DNA of 64,000 nt, from contig CM072343.1 in assembly GCA_036874045.1 (NCBI GenBank), positions 6,778,001 to 6,842,000 of the forward strand, given 5' to 3'. Origin of the DNA: Cymodocea nodosa (Eukaryota; Streptophyta; Magnoliopsida; Alismatales; Cymodoceaceae). Positions 11,881-22,598 of the stretch are shown here, in pieces (the stretch's first letter is position 1; the number at the start of each line of letters is the position of its first letter). Position numbers and translations under genes: made by a program. The notes under the pieces were generated by a model, which saw nothing but the letters and a program-made list of their open reading frames with translations, was not told the origin of the DNA and made no database searches.

Positions 11881-13138
11881 TAAGGATTGGAATAGACAGG
11901 ATAAGAAATTGTTCTTTTCAAGAGTAAAATATTACTACTAGGAAGACCCATACTTATTTAAGAAATGTCTTGATCTGGTTTTAAGGAGGTGTGTTCTAGA
12001 AATTGAATATCAGAGCATATTGTCTTTCTACCATGACCAAGCATGTGGAGGGTATTTTGGTTCAGGGAAAACTACTACCAAAATTCTGCAATGTGGATTT
12101 TATTGGCCAATACTATTCAAAGATACTCATAAATATTGCTTAAGTTGTTTAAGATGTCAACAAATAGGAAGAATATCAAAGAGGAATATGATGCCTCTTA
12201 ATCCTATTGTTGAGGTTGAAATCTTTGATGTGTGGGGAATAGATGTTATGGGTCTATTTCCTACATCTAATCAATTTAATTATATATTGTTGGGGGTGGA
12301 TTATGCATCTAAATGGATAGAAGCTATTCCTACAAAAACTAATGACAACAAAGTGGTAATACATTTTATAAGAACTAATATAATTGCCAGATTTGGAATA
12401 CCTAAGGCTATTATCAGTGATAGAGGAACTCATTTCTGTAAAAGAAGTTTTGAAGCCTTAATAAAGAAATATGGAGTAAATCACAAAATTGCAACATCAT
12501 ATCATTCGCAAACAAGTGGACAAGTAGAAAGTGCAAACAAACAAATTAAGCTAATCTTAGAAAAAGTAGTAAATCCTACTAGAAAAGATTGGGCTAATAG
12601 ATTAATAGATGCACTTTGGGCTTATAGAATTGCTTATAAGACAAGCTTAGGTATGTCACCTTTTAGGCTAGTATATGGAAAAAGTTGTCATTTACCAGCT
12701 AAAATTGAACATAAAGCTTATTGGGCATTAAAAACTTTGAACACTAATTTAAATCAAGCTGTTGAAAACAGGAAAATGCAATTGATTGAATTAGAAGAAT
12801 TTAGGAATGAAACTTATTTGAAAACTATAAGAGTAAAAGAGAAAATGAAGTTCTAGCATGATAAGAAAATTATTCCAAAAACCTTTGAAATAGGATAAGA
12901 AGTATATCTTTACATGACTAGACTCCATAACCATCTAGGAAAATTAAGATCTAGATGGGCAGGACCTTATATAATTCGAAATATTTATCCTTATGGAGGT
13001 AATGAAATTGAAAATCCTAAAAATCAGAATATATTTAAAGTAAATGGACAAAGACTTAGACCTATTTTGAAGATACCAGAAAGTTCCTTTAGAATTATAG
13101 AAGAAGTAAGAGTAGAGAACTACTCGAGCTTTACTTAG
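11881..13138 (+). pseudogene. Integrase of Ath-2
   Basis: The zinc-binding region (HDQACGGYFGSGK, CLSCLRCQQIG) and the core with DVWGIDVMG, ISDRGTHFC and GQVESANKQ keep the DDE triad. The long frame 12020-12856 (278 residues) ends in a stop, another stop lies near 12897, and homology continues in 12914-13138 to the family's usual end, YSSFT. A stop near 11940 breaks the link with RNase H. Confidence 0.92.
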
Positions 13139-13837
13139 TAAGAAATTATCTAAGTTGTGAAAAAAAAAAAACTAAAACTTATTTAAACATAGTCATGGTT
13201 CAATCGAAAGAAATTATTGGTTTTATCGAAACATATATTAAAAGAAAAAAAATCATTGCGGTTCAACCAACAAGATCCAACGGTCTGACCGAAACATAAA
13301 AACATAAAAAGTCTATATATTATATTAAGTAAAAATCTCGATTTTATCGAAGCATAGTATTGGTTCAACCGGTAAGAAAAAAAAAGAGTAATTAATTTCG
13401 ATTCAACCAAGGAATATAATGGTTTGATCGAAATGCTAAAATGTTGAAAAAATTAAGAGTCAGTTAGACCAGAATTTCTTCAGTCTTGACCGAAGTAAAA
13501 CTTATTATTATAAGTATTTTTATTAGTTATAACTTTACGAAAAGTCCGTTGAGTTATGTTTAACTCAATGAACATACTCTGTTGAGTCTAGGATAAGTTA
13601 ACGAACTTACCTTGTTGAGTTAACTATAACTCAACAAAGTACTGTAGTTAAGTCCACGTACTTACGAAGAGGTAGATGAGAGAGCGAGAGTTTATGCGGA
13701 AAAATGACCTGATTACCTGCCTAAACTTAGGGCTTATTTATACTAAAACTTAGGATTTAGGGGCATTATTCGTGGAATCATTTAGAACTTAGAACAGTAG
13801 AGATCAGAGCGATTCCGTTCTGTTCCATTACTCTACG
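13139..13837 (+). promoter_or_regulatory. Integrase to env-like spacer of Ath-2, TATA box
   Basis: Noncoding. From about 13190 to 13495 it holds repeats resembling GGTTCAACCG and TTTGATCGAAA. From 13545 to 13665 there are at least four TTGAGTTA/TAACTCAA motifs. A TATA-like box, CTTATTTATACTAAAA, sits at 13733-13748, about 100 bases before the env-like ATG. Its conservation in Ath-1, Ath-3 and Ath-5 supports an internal promoter; activity is inferred. Confidence 0.55.
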
Positions 13838-16054
13838 ATGACAAAGATAACACCAAAATTCCGGGAGGATGTAGTTGACATGATAGAATTTCTCAAAGAA
13901 TTGGAAGAATGGCACACAAGGCAGAAGATCAGAAATATAACACAGGAAAAAGAACTACAAAAGGTAAATTCTAACAAAAGGTAAAAATACCTCAGATTAT
14001 GGAAACAACAATCAAAGTAGCTACGAAAGTTGCTGTAAATAGAGAAAGGAGAATTAGGCTAAATAATGAAGTTGCCCTAGATCTGATCCAACGTAAGTCC
14101 TGATTATGGTTCAAAAGGTGTATAGGTGGACGTGCTCGGTGGGAAATCTAGGAGCAACAAAGGAAAGGAAATGAAGAACATGCAACTGAAGAACAAGAGG
14201 AATCGACTACTAAAAGACCTATCTCTGAGGAACAATAGCTAGGACCTTTAGTTCCACCAACAGAGCCATTACCATGAGTAACATTTGCTTGGCCAAGAAC
14301 TGAAGAAGAAGATAAAGAGTTTGCTAGCTTGGTCAAAACAACAAAGGACCAAGGAGATGAGGAAGGAATGGCTATGGCCTAGGCACATATCCTATATGAT
14401 GCTATAAAGAAAAGAAGTGTTGAATATAAGTTGAATGCCCAATACAAAATTAAAGTAGAGCAGCTAAATCAATGGCTACAAGAGAAGCTGAAGCTGGTCC
14501 TTCAAGACCAGCAATTATAGAAAAAGTAAAATAGGAAGAGCCAGTACCTATGGCTCAAGGGCTTGTAGAGCCTATCTTTGTAGATTTAATCTCAAAAGAA
14601 GAAGAAGAAGATCAGGCACAACTAATTAGAAGAAGGAAAGGAAAAGAGATAGTGCCTAAACATCAAGAATAGATTAAATCTAAGATGTAAATATTAGTAG
14701 AACCTGTAGAGCCAATTTTTGTAGACTTGCTATTCGAATCTAAGGATGAGCAGTAGCAGCAACAGCAGCAGTAAGAGCAAAGAGAAGAAGAAAAACAAGC
14801 TAAAACTAATCTGCAGTCTGTACAAATAGAAAGAATAGAAATTAGGGTAGAAGCTGATTTGCCCGTGACTTCATCCCAATCTTCCACAGAATCAGAAAGA
14901 ATAGTGACAATGCAGATTGATAGTTAGGAGGAAGAAGAAAGAACAGAAACTAAACAAGAAGCTGAACAAGAGCATATTGAACAAATAGGAAATATCTCGA
15001 CAGATTCCATTGAGGAGCAAAAGACTCTTTAGCAAATTTTTGAAAGAATTCAAGATAGAGTGAAGAGTTCTGCCAGCTCTCCACCACAGACAGAAGTAGA
15101 AGCAAAAAGGCTGGAATCTCTAGATCATTTCCAACAAAGTCAATTTCAGCACATGGAAGAGGAAATTCAAGAACAAACCCCTTTAGAGCAACAAATGCAA
15201 ATTCCTGACCCTTCTGAAGCTACCATTCTAAATGAAGTATACTTTTGGAGTCAGGAAGTATATAATAAATATCAAGAGATTAAGGGGTATTATATTATTT
15301 ATAGTAGGCCAGTAAACTAGGACGGTATGCAAGAAATTAAGGACTTAATTGAGTTCCAAGGTCTACTGCAATTTATTTCTCAGTAGAGAGGGCATGTAGT
15401 GTATGAAAATCTAGTGCCCTACTTTTATGCCAATTTGAGAGAAGGAGAAAGTGGATTAATTTCCAACGTGGAGTAAGCTGATGTATAGATAACACCAGAG
15501 CTTCTCCACAATATTTTTGGACTAAGAAATGAAGGAATACAAATTCTGAAAAGCACAACTACAATCAAGTGGACAGAACAGGAAATCAAGGATAGTTTAG
15601 CTATCAATCTTGGTGTGCCATTATTAAACAGACTGAAGCACTTAAATGGTAAAGTAAACATGGTAGCTAATATTTGATTAAAACTGTTTACCAACGATAG
15701 GGCCATGATATTGAAATTAATCAATTTGTTAAATGGGCCACATATACAATTGTTAATAGAATTCAAATTAATTGGTCTGTAGCTTTTATCTCCAAGTTAA
15801 GAGCAGTAAAGAAGAAATTATTTTATGGAGATTTGATTCCACTACTGATCGTGGATAATATTGATTTCACGAAATGGACATCCAAAAGGATAAGATCTAA
15901 AGCTATTTCAATGAAAGAATACAGAAATTACGTTGTTGCTGAAGTATCTGTACCTTCTAGAAGCATTACAAGAGCTGTAGAGAGGATAAATCAATTAGAG
16001 CAACAATTAGAAAAGCTTCAGAAGGAAGTAGATGAACTTAGGAAGAAAGATTAA
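13838..16054 (+). pseudogene. Env-like / plant transposon-protein gene of Ath-2
   Basis: Reads from MTKITPKFREDVVDM to a stop at 16052-16054, about 739 codons including many stops. The N-terminal third is charged and the middle is very acidic and Gln-rich. The C-terminal domain starts near 15280 (IYSRPVN) and includes the homologues of 'ELLHNIFGL', 'LKHLNGKVN' and 'KKLFYGDLIPLL'. It ends in a coiled coil (INQLEQQLEKLQKEVDELRK, about 15985-16050). I assign it to the 'putative plant transposon protein' type seen after integrase in some plant retroelements. It has no visible membrane segment; the function is unknown. Confidence 0.78.
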
Positions 16055-16985
16055 ATTGTATTGTTCATCTACTTATACTTATATTTGTACTGAAAATATC
16101 TAACTGAATGTAAATGTAACTATTCATATAAATGAATGTTTGAAATTTAGATGTTTTTACATTCGTGTTTGAGAATGAATGATATAATTGAGAACTGTAT
16201 TGAATATTATATAACTATTTAAATATATACAAGACTGTTTAAAAGATTTACAAATTTTCTGTATGACATGGTTAAACGCTTGATAATTGGTTAATGCTTG
16301 AATATATCTGCATGTTGAAAAGTAAAATGTAAATTCTGCATAACAAGAAATGAACTATAAGTTAAATATGCATATAATGTTCAAATTTAAATGAGTTTTA
16401 TTTAGAACACTGCATTAATGACATGCATTTAACTTTAATTAAGTTGACAAAATGCAAGAGAGAAAATATATATAGAAGTTAATACAAGGAGTAAGTTTTA
16501 GAAATTTGCTATGTGTTAACTCAACGAAGTAAATCCATTGAGTTAACCTTAGCTCCATGAGGTCAATAATAAAATATAAGGTCACTCCGTTGAGTTAACT
16601 GTAACTCAATGAAGTTAGTCTGTGGAGTTAGCAAATAAGTAACTAAAGCTAGTTCGTTGAGTTAACTGTAAATTAACAAGGTTAGTTCGTGGATTAAGCT
16701 GAACAGTTATTCTTTTAGCCACGAACGAAACTTCATGAGTTTAGCGGTTACTGAAATTTAAAATTAGAAGTGAAACACGTATCCATAAAAATAGGAACCA
16801 TACTACACATTACAAGACATGTTCTTACAACGAGATTCATTTGCTTTATGGACATGCATTATAAATAGAGAATAGAATGTTATTTACAAGTTACCAGCAC
16901 TTAAGGACAGGAAAGAAAATTCGTTGGGGAACTAGAAGGAGAAGCAATTGATTCAACTATTTATTGAATACAAAGCTTCAGACTG
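16055..16985 (+). promoter_or_regulatory. Env-like to gag spacer of Ath-2: promoter and 5' leader
   Basis: No coding sequence over 900 bases. AT-rich up to about 16480, then a cluster of TTGAGTTA/TAACTCAA motifs (16510-16700). A TATA box, ATTATAAATAG, lies at about 16859-16868 and is conserved in Ath-3 (21801-21811, other strand). The leader then runs to a splice donor at 16985/16986. I infer an internal promoter for the gag-F-box unit. Confidence 0.55.
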
Positions 16986-17101
16986 GTATGTAATTAATCT
17001 TCTGCTATTTTACTTTATGTTAAGAGTTTATGAGCACATGGATTTATTCTCCTAGCACTAAACAATTAGTAAGAAAACCTACATAGGATTATTCAACGTA
17101 G
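16986..17101 (+). other. Intron in the gag leader, Ath-2
   Basis: Begins GTATGTAATT after CAGACTG and ends CAACGTAG before AGGTGTACTG, 116 bases. The same donor and acceptor occur in Ath-3 (21663 to 21548, also 116 bases) and Ath-5 (46000 to 45900, 101 bases). In Ath-5 splicing joins a six-codon frame with ATG to the gag frame in phase. The splicing call rests on consensus and conservation only. Confidence 0.6.
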
Positions 17102-18365
17102 AGGTGTACTGAAATATTTTTTGAATTGGACTTTAATGAAATCCTTAGGGGTGTAGCTAACCTTTCTGTAATAGAGAATGAAGATATGGCTGCTCCACTA
17201 AAAGAACCATTAGGGGAAATTCTGTATCCTGAATTAGTTGATGAACCTTCATGTATTCAATTGTCGAACTTTGAGGGAGATAGGTTTGAACTGAAATCTA
17301 ATTATATTAGTCAATTGCCACACTTTCATGGATTAGAAAGAGAGGATGCCTATTATATTTCCTTAGAGAATTTAAAGAAGTTTGTCAAATGATGAAAATG
17401 TCGAACATGAGTATTAATGCTATTAAACTTAGATATATCCCTTTTGCTTTAAAAGACAGCTAAGAGATGGTTATATACTCTATCGCTTGATTCAATTTCT
17501 GCATGGATTGAATTTTGCTCTGTTTTTCTAGAAAAATATTATCCAATACATCAAACGATTAAAAAGAAAAAGGAAATATTAATGTGTAGCCAAATACAGG
17601 GAGAATCATTCTGGAAATATTTTGAAACATTTAAAGATTTACTAACTCAATGCTCACATCATGCAATGAGTAAAGCACAATTAATAGGGATAATTTATGA
17701 AGGCATAGATGTTTCAACGAAATCTTTATTAGAATGGATTTTTAAAACTGTGTAGTGAAGAAGCATGGGCATACTTAGAAAACTTTGCAAAAAGAATTAT
17801 ACAGTGGGAAAACTCGGCTGAAGCTATTACAGATAAAAGAATATTGCCAAGGGAAATGCATGAAATAGATTCAAGTACTATGCTTGAAGTTAAATTAACT
17901 GAATTAACAAAGAAAATAGATGAGTTATCATTAAATAAAAAGCTAGCAGAAAAAAATGCAAACGTTAATGATTTAGATATTATTTATGCTAGAAACCAAA
18001 AAGATAACTTTGGAAATTCTTATAACCCTAATTGGAGAAATCACCCAAATCTATCTTAGAGAAACAACAATTTCTAGGGAAGAGAAAATATAAATGACAA
18101 AAATATAAGTTATAAAGCATTAATTGAACAAGGATCTAGAATAGAGAAGTTAGAAAAGATAATTCAACAATTAAATAATCGTCTAGATCTTGTATTTGGA
18201 AATGTTGCCATTCAAAATCAAAATATGAATAGAAATATACCCCCTAGATAGAAGGAATCAATAGAAGTTAGACCTACTAGAGGATTGCTAGTGCAAGTAG
18301 TACCTAACCCTATCAACAGAACTATTAATGTAATTGATACCTCCTATGGGAGGAAAGCTAAATGA
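17102..18365 (+). pseudogene. Gag capsid core (Athila type) of Ath-2, displaced 3' of env-like gene
   Basis: Exon 2 starts AGG TGT ACT GAA. The frame 17126-17392 contains EPSCIQLSNFEGDRFELKSN and SQLPHFHGLEREDAYY, typical of the N-terminal end of Athila gag. A frameshift near 17365 follows, then the retrotransposon gag core (KDTAKRWLYTL and QGESFWKYFE in the family), with other stops. The end has ARNQKDNFGNSYNPNWRNHP and a coiled-coil stretch to the TGA at 18363-18365. In ordinary Athila elements this region precedes the protease; here it follows the env-like gene and is directly upstream of an F-box gene. Confidence 0.85.
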
Positions 18366-18388
18366 AGCAGTATAACTGAAACAATTAT

Positions 18389-18585
18389 GTATAATATATA
18401 TACAGTAGATATAAAAATATATAAAAAGAAAAAAAAATGTAAGTTTAATTATAGTTAGTAATATCGTAGAGTTATTACTTAACACAACGAACTTAGTCCG
18501 TTGAGTTATGGCCTAACTCCACGAGGGTAAGTAAGTAGCTATGATTGATTTTGTCTCTGTTAAATTTTTGTTTTTGTTTATACAG
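18389..18585 (+). other. Probable intron between gag and F-box frames, Ath-2
   Basis: The acceptor is strong (TTTTTGTTTATACAG before AATCACAACAG ATG). The donor GTATAATATA is weaker than that of Ath-5 (GTATGTATAT, 44602). The interval contains TTGAGTTA and TAACTCCA motifs at 18475-18525. Splicing would bring the F-box start codon to about 35 bases after the gag stop codon. Confidence 0.45.
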
Positions 18586-18596
18586 AATCACAACAG

Positions 18597-19838
18597 ATGG
18601 AATTGATGAAATTACCACTAGATGCACTAAGGGAAGTATTGAGTAACCTTTCAGCTAAAGATCTGTGCAAATTGTATTGTGTGTCAAAGGAAATTAAAGA
18701 CTATGTCAGAGAAAAATATTTTCATGCACTAAGAGAAGTACTGAGTAACCTGTCAGCTAAAGATCTATGTAGATTGTGTTGTGTGTCAAAGGAAATTAAA
18801 GACTATGTTAGAGAAAAATATTTTCATGGACTACAAGCTACAAAAATGACTAAGATTAGAGATGGATTTTTATGGAAGTTATCTAATCGTAGTTCAATCA
18901 GCTATGAATATCTGAATATGGAAGAAATTGCTGGAATTTCACCCAATACATTAGAAGGAATAGATCGTATTATGTGGATAGACGAAGGATTAATTATTTA
19001 CAAAACCAAACCAAGGTATGCAATTCTATTACCCGATATTTTGATTAGAAATCCTATCACAAGAGAAGAATGGAATATAGGAAGGTCAAATAGATATGAA
19101 GTACCAACTGAAAATTATGGGTCAGTTTTAACATTTTCTGATAAAAATTCGACCATTCCTAAAAAATTGTATTACTGAAGACCAATTGGAAATTGGGATG
19201 AAGATTTATGTTTAAGTGTGTATAATTTTCTGAATAGATCTTGGACTAAAAATACTATGATATATCTAGGATAGAAAGCATTAATTAACAACATACATGT
19301 CATACTTGATGGATATATATATCTAGTCATAGATATATTAGTTGCATTTAGATTTGATTTATACATAGTGAGCATAGATAGTTATGATGAAGACTTTATA
19401 GAAATATTACCTATACCAAGTGATATAGCTAAACCACCATCTACAGAATATGATAAAATTCAATTAGGAATGTGGTATAATGAATATGATGATCCTACTT
19501 TATGTCTGATAAGATGGTGGGATGAATTGAAGAAATTTCAAATATGAATTATGAGAGACTTAAATGAATGGAAGTGGGAAGAGGAATATATTGAAATATA
19601 TGTAGAAATAGAAACAGCTACATTATCTTGGAACAGAAAATGATCCCTTTCTACATTTCATTTCATTAATGGTAATACACTTATATTTAGTATTGATAAC
19701 ATACTACAAGTTTACAAGTTAAAAAGGAAAACAGACTGCATTAAAACAGAATTAATAGCAAGAAGGATTATGCCTAAAAAGTTTGCTTGGACTGACACAT
19801 TTATTCTGTTTGTTACTACTTTTCAATCATGTTCTTAA
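18597..19838 (+). pseudogene. F-box protein gene carried by Ath-2, with duplicated F-box
   Basis: ATG at 18597; open to 19178 (193 residues), then stops interrupt clear homology up to the TAA at 19836-19838. The F-box is LPLDALREVLSNLSAKDLC followed by VSKEIKDYV, which in plants binds the SKP1 subunit of SCF ubiquitin ligases. It is present twice because of a 102-base tandem duplication (18624-18827). The rest resembles an F-box-associated region (PDILIRNPITREEWNIG). The same gene occurs intact in Ath-5, in the same place between gag and the 3' noncoding region. The substrate target is unknown. Confidence 0.85.
18624..18827 (+). repeat. 102-base tandem duplication of the F-box
   Basis: Two head-to-tail units, 18624-18725 and 18726-18827, each encoding 34 residues from ALREVLSNLS to REKYFH. 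The units differ at a few positions (KLYC versus RLCC), so the duplication is not recent or has been mutated since. Ath-5 has a single unit. Confidence 0.92.
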
Positions 19839-21271
19839 ACTGTGATTTTGTGCTTTTAATGTTGTGTGTATTCTGCATTTATTTTTAGAAAAAAGAAAAA
19901 GAGAAAGAAAAATTTGAGTTTTAGTTTTATTTTATAAGAAAAGAAAAACAAAATATCAATCTAGTTTGTTGGTATCTGTTCTGAGAAACCAACTGGCTTG
20001 CTTGTGAGCCACCAAAGGCATAGGAGCCTAGGTTCCACACAAGACACTGAATTAACAATTTATGTTTTGTTATTTTGTTATATATTATGCTTTTATTTGT
20101 GGATGAAAAGTTTGTTAGAATCAAAAATCGGAAGATACTGAAGGAGATACAAAAGAACAAGGTATGTAAGTGATTACTTATCCTGAATTTAGAATTAAAC
20201 TCAGTTCGTGGAGTTATTCATTAACTCAACGAATTAAGTTCATTGAGTTAGGTGCTAAATCAATGAAACAATATTCATGCCTGCTAACAATTATTGTATT
20301 TACTATAGAATCTTTTACATTGAAGACAATGCAAAATGTAGGTATGGGGGGGAGGTAATTAGATTAATAGCCAAGTAATTTTGTTAATTAGAGGAATTAG
20401 AATGGTGCTGCAAAGTTTTATGGAAATTGAAAATTTTTTTATGAATTTGTTGTAACTGTCCGATAATTGAGACAATAAAATTTTTAAGAACGGTAACTAC
20501 TTGAATGTTATATTTATAATCTTATATAAGATGCTACAAAATTTTACTATTCATACAAATCTAGATATAGTATCTTATGTTTTTGCTGAATTTTATGACT
20601 TTAACAGTTTCACGATTTTAAAAAGAAATCAGAATGCTTAACTAAAACTTAGTAAATTATCTGAAATCCTAAAAGAGCTGAAATGTTGATTTTTGGATTA
20701 AATGAAATACATATGATCAAGGATACATTTAATTTGATTGATTAAACTAGTAGAATGATTTATGTGTAGATCTTATTAAACTACAGAAAAAGTATGAGCT
20801 TATTGATATGGATTCATATTTTTAGTAAATAATAGAAGCAAGACTATATGAGATTTGTGTTTTATTGCATCTGTATTAATGAAATACGTATATATACTAT
20901 GTTGAAAAGAAAAAAGAGGGAAAAAAAGAGAAAAACTTTGAGAGTTTATTGACCTGTTTGATCACGAGCCTTTTGTACTTGAGTAGATAGGTATGTAAGG
21001 ATTGTTGACCTCAAAAGGACTCTTTAAATCTGGCAACCTAAGATCTTGATTAGATCTGGGATAGTTGACTAAAAGCTCGATACATGGGTACACTAGAAAG
21101 CTCTTGTATGATTCAAGCTTTTCAAATTAACTTTTAAAGTACAAAATGCATATACTGTTTTGAAAAGATAAAAGTGTTTTATGAAATACATATATCTTTT
21201 GAATCGAGTATATTTTCTGTTATCTAAGATTACTGAAGTATGAATTTAGATTAGACTTTTGAAGTTGTTTA
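19839..21271 (+). other. 3' noncoding region of Ath-2 with internal polypurine tract
   Basis: No gene. Three parts recur in Ath-5. One is a block near 19965-20050 with CTTGCTTGTGAGCC and AGGAGCCTAGGTTCC. The second is a polypurine tract GGTATGGGGGGGAGG at 20341-20355, inside GCAAAATGTAGGTATGGGG. The third is a block of about 190 bases at 20938-21130, also found in copia element Cop-2. Consensus splice donors AAG-GTATGTAAGT (20161) and TAG-GTATGTAAGG (near 20990) are also visible. TTGAGTTA motifs lie at 20200-20250. Homology to Ath-5 stops at about 21271. Confidence 0.7.
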
Positions 21272-21547
21272 CATACCAAATTCTCTAAGGAAATAATAGA
21301 CATCTTCTCTTTCTAATCCATGAAAGTATGGCAATTGACTAATATAATTAGATTTCAGTTCAAACCTATCTCCCTCAAAGTTTGGCAATCGAATACATGA
21401 AGGTTCATCAACTAGTTTAGGATATAGAATTTTCCCTAATTATTTTTCTACTAGAGTAGCCATATATTCATTCTCTTTTAAAGAAAGGTTAGCTACACCC
21501 TTAAGGATTTCGTTAAAGTCCAATTCAAAAAATATTTCAGTACACCT
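21272..21547 (-). pseudogene. Gag core of Ath-3, N-terminal fragment
   Basis: Exon 2 begins AGG TGT ACT at 21547, after the acceptor CAACACAG. It encodes the start of the displaced Athila gag (the homologue of EPSCIQLSNF and SQLPHFHGLERED) and is cut off after about 85 codons at the junction with Ath-2. Confidence 0.8.
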
Positions 21548-22598
21548 CTGTGTTGAATAATCCTATATAGGTGTTCTTACTAATCATTTAGTCCTAGGAG
21601 AATGAATCCATGTGCTCATAAACTCTTAACATAAAGTAAAATAACAGAAGATTAATTACATACCAGTGTGAAGCTTTGTTTTCAGTAAATAGTTGTTGAC
21701 GGATGAAGTTGAATCAGCTGCTTCTCCTTTCAATTTCCCCCAACAAATTTTCTTTTCTTTCCTCAAGTACTGGTAACTAGTAAATAACATTCTGTTCCAT
21801 ATTTATAATTCACGTCCATAAGGCAAATGAATCTTGTTGCAAGAACGTGTCTTGTAATGTGTAATATGGTTCCTATTTTTATGGATACATATTCCACTTC
21901 TAATTTCAAATTTTAGTAACCGCTAAACCCATGAAGCTTCGTTTGTGGCTAAAAGAATAACTGTTCAGCTTAATCCATAAATTAACCTCGTTGAGTTACA
22001 GTTAACTCCATAGACTAACTTCGTCGCCTATTTGCTAACTCCATAGACTAACCTCGTTGAGTTACAGTTAACTCAACGAAGTGACCTTATATTTTATTAT
22101 TGACCTCGTGGAGTTAAGGTTAACTCAACGAACTTACATCGTTGAGTTAACACTTAGCAAATTTCTAAAACTTACTTCTCGTATTAACTTCTATATATAT
22201 TTTTCTTTTTCTACATTTTGTCAACTTAATTAAAGTTAAATACATGTCATTAATGCAGTTTCTAATTTAACTCACTTAAATCTGAACATTATATGCATAT
22301 TTAACTTATAGTTCATTTCCTATTGTGTAGAATTTACATTTTACTTTTCAACATGCAGATATATTCAGGTATTAACAAATTATCATGCATTTAACCATGT
22401 CATTCATAAAATCTTTTAAATAGTCTTGCACATTGTTTAAATAGTTATATAATATTCAATACAATTCTCAATTATATCATTCATTCTCAAACATGAATTC
22501 AAAAACATCTGAAATTCAAAGATTCATATATATAAATAGTTACATTTACATTCAGTCAGATATTTTTCAATACAAATATAAGTAGACGAACAATACAA
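21548..22598 (-). promoter_or_regulatory. Env-like to gag spacer of Ath-3: intron and TATA box
   Basis: Noncoding. Contains the 116-base leader intron (21663 to 21548), a TATA box at 21801-21811 (AATTATAAATA on the minus strand), and a dense run of TTGAGTTA/TAACTCAA motifs at 21980-22150. The remainder, 22160-22598, is AT-rich and matches the Ath-2 and Ath-5 spacers. Confidence 0.55.

Larger units (their letters stand above)
10676..21271 (+). mobile_element. Ath-2: Athila-like element with gag core and F-box gene, both ends missing
   Basis: Plus-strand order is RT (starting inside the domain), RNase H, integrase, spacer, env-like gene, spacer, gag core, F-box gene and 3' noncoding region. 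The left side is cut by Ath-1 at 10676. The right side stops about 360 bases before the expected terminal polypurine tract and LTR, at an inverted junction with Ath-3 near 21271. Every gene has stops or frameshifts. Colinearity with Ath-5 from RT to the 3' noncoding region shows that the odd gene order is a property of the family and not of one copy. Confidence 0.88.

Noticed and set aside
16859..19838. The gag-F-box block as an independent host locus hit by retrotransposons
   Set aside because: The same block with the same flanks recurs in Ath-5, and its start in Ath-3, on the element's coding strand, so it belongs to the element.
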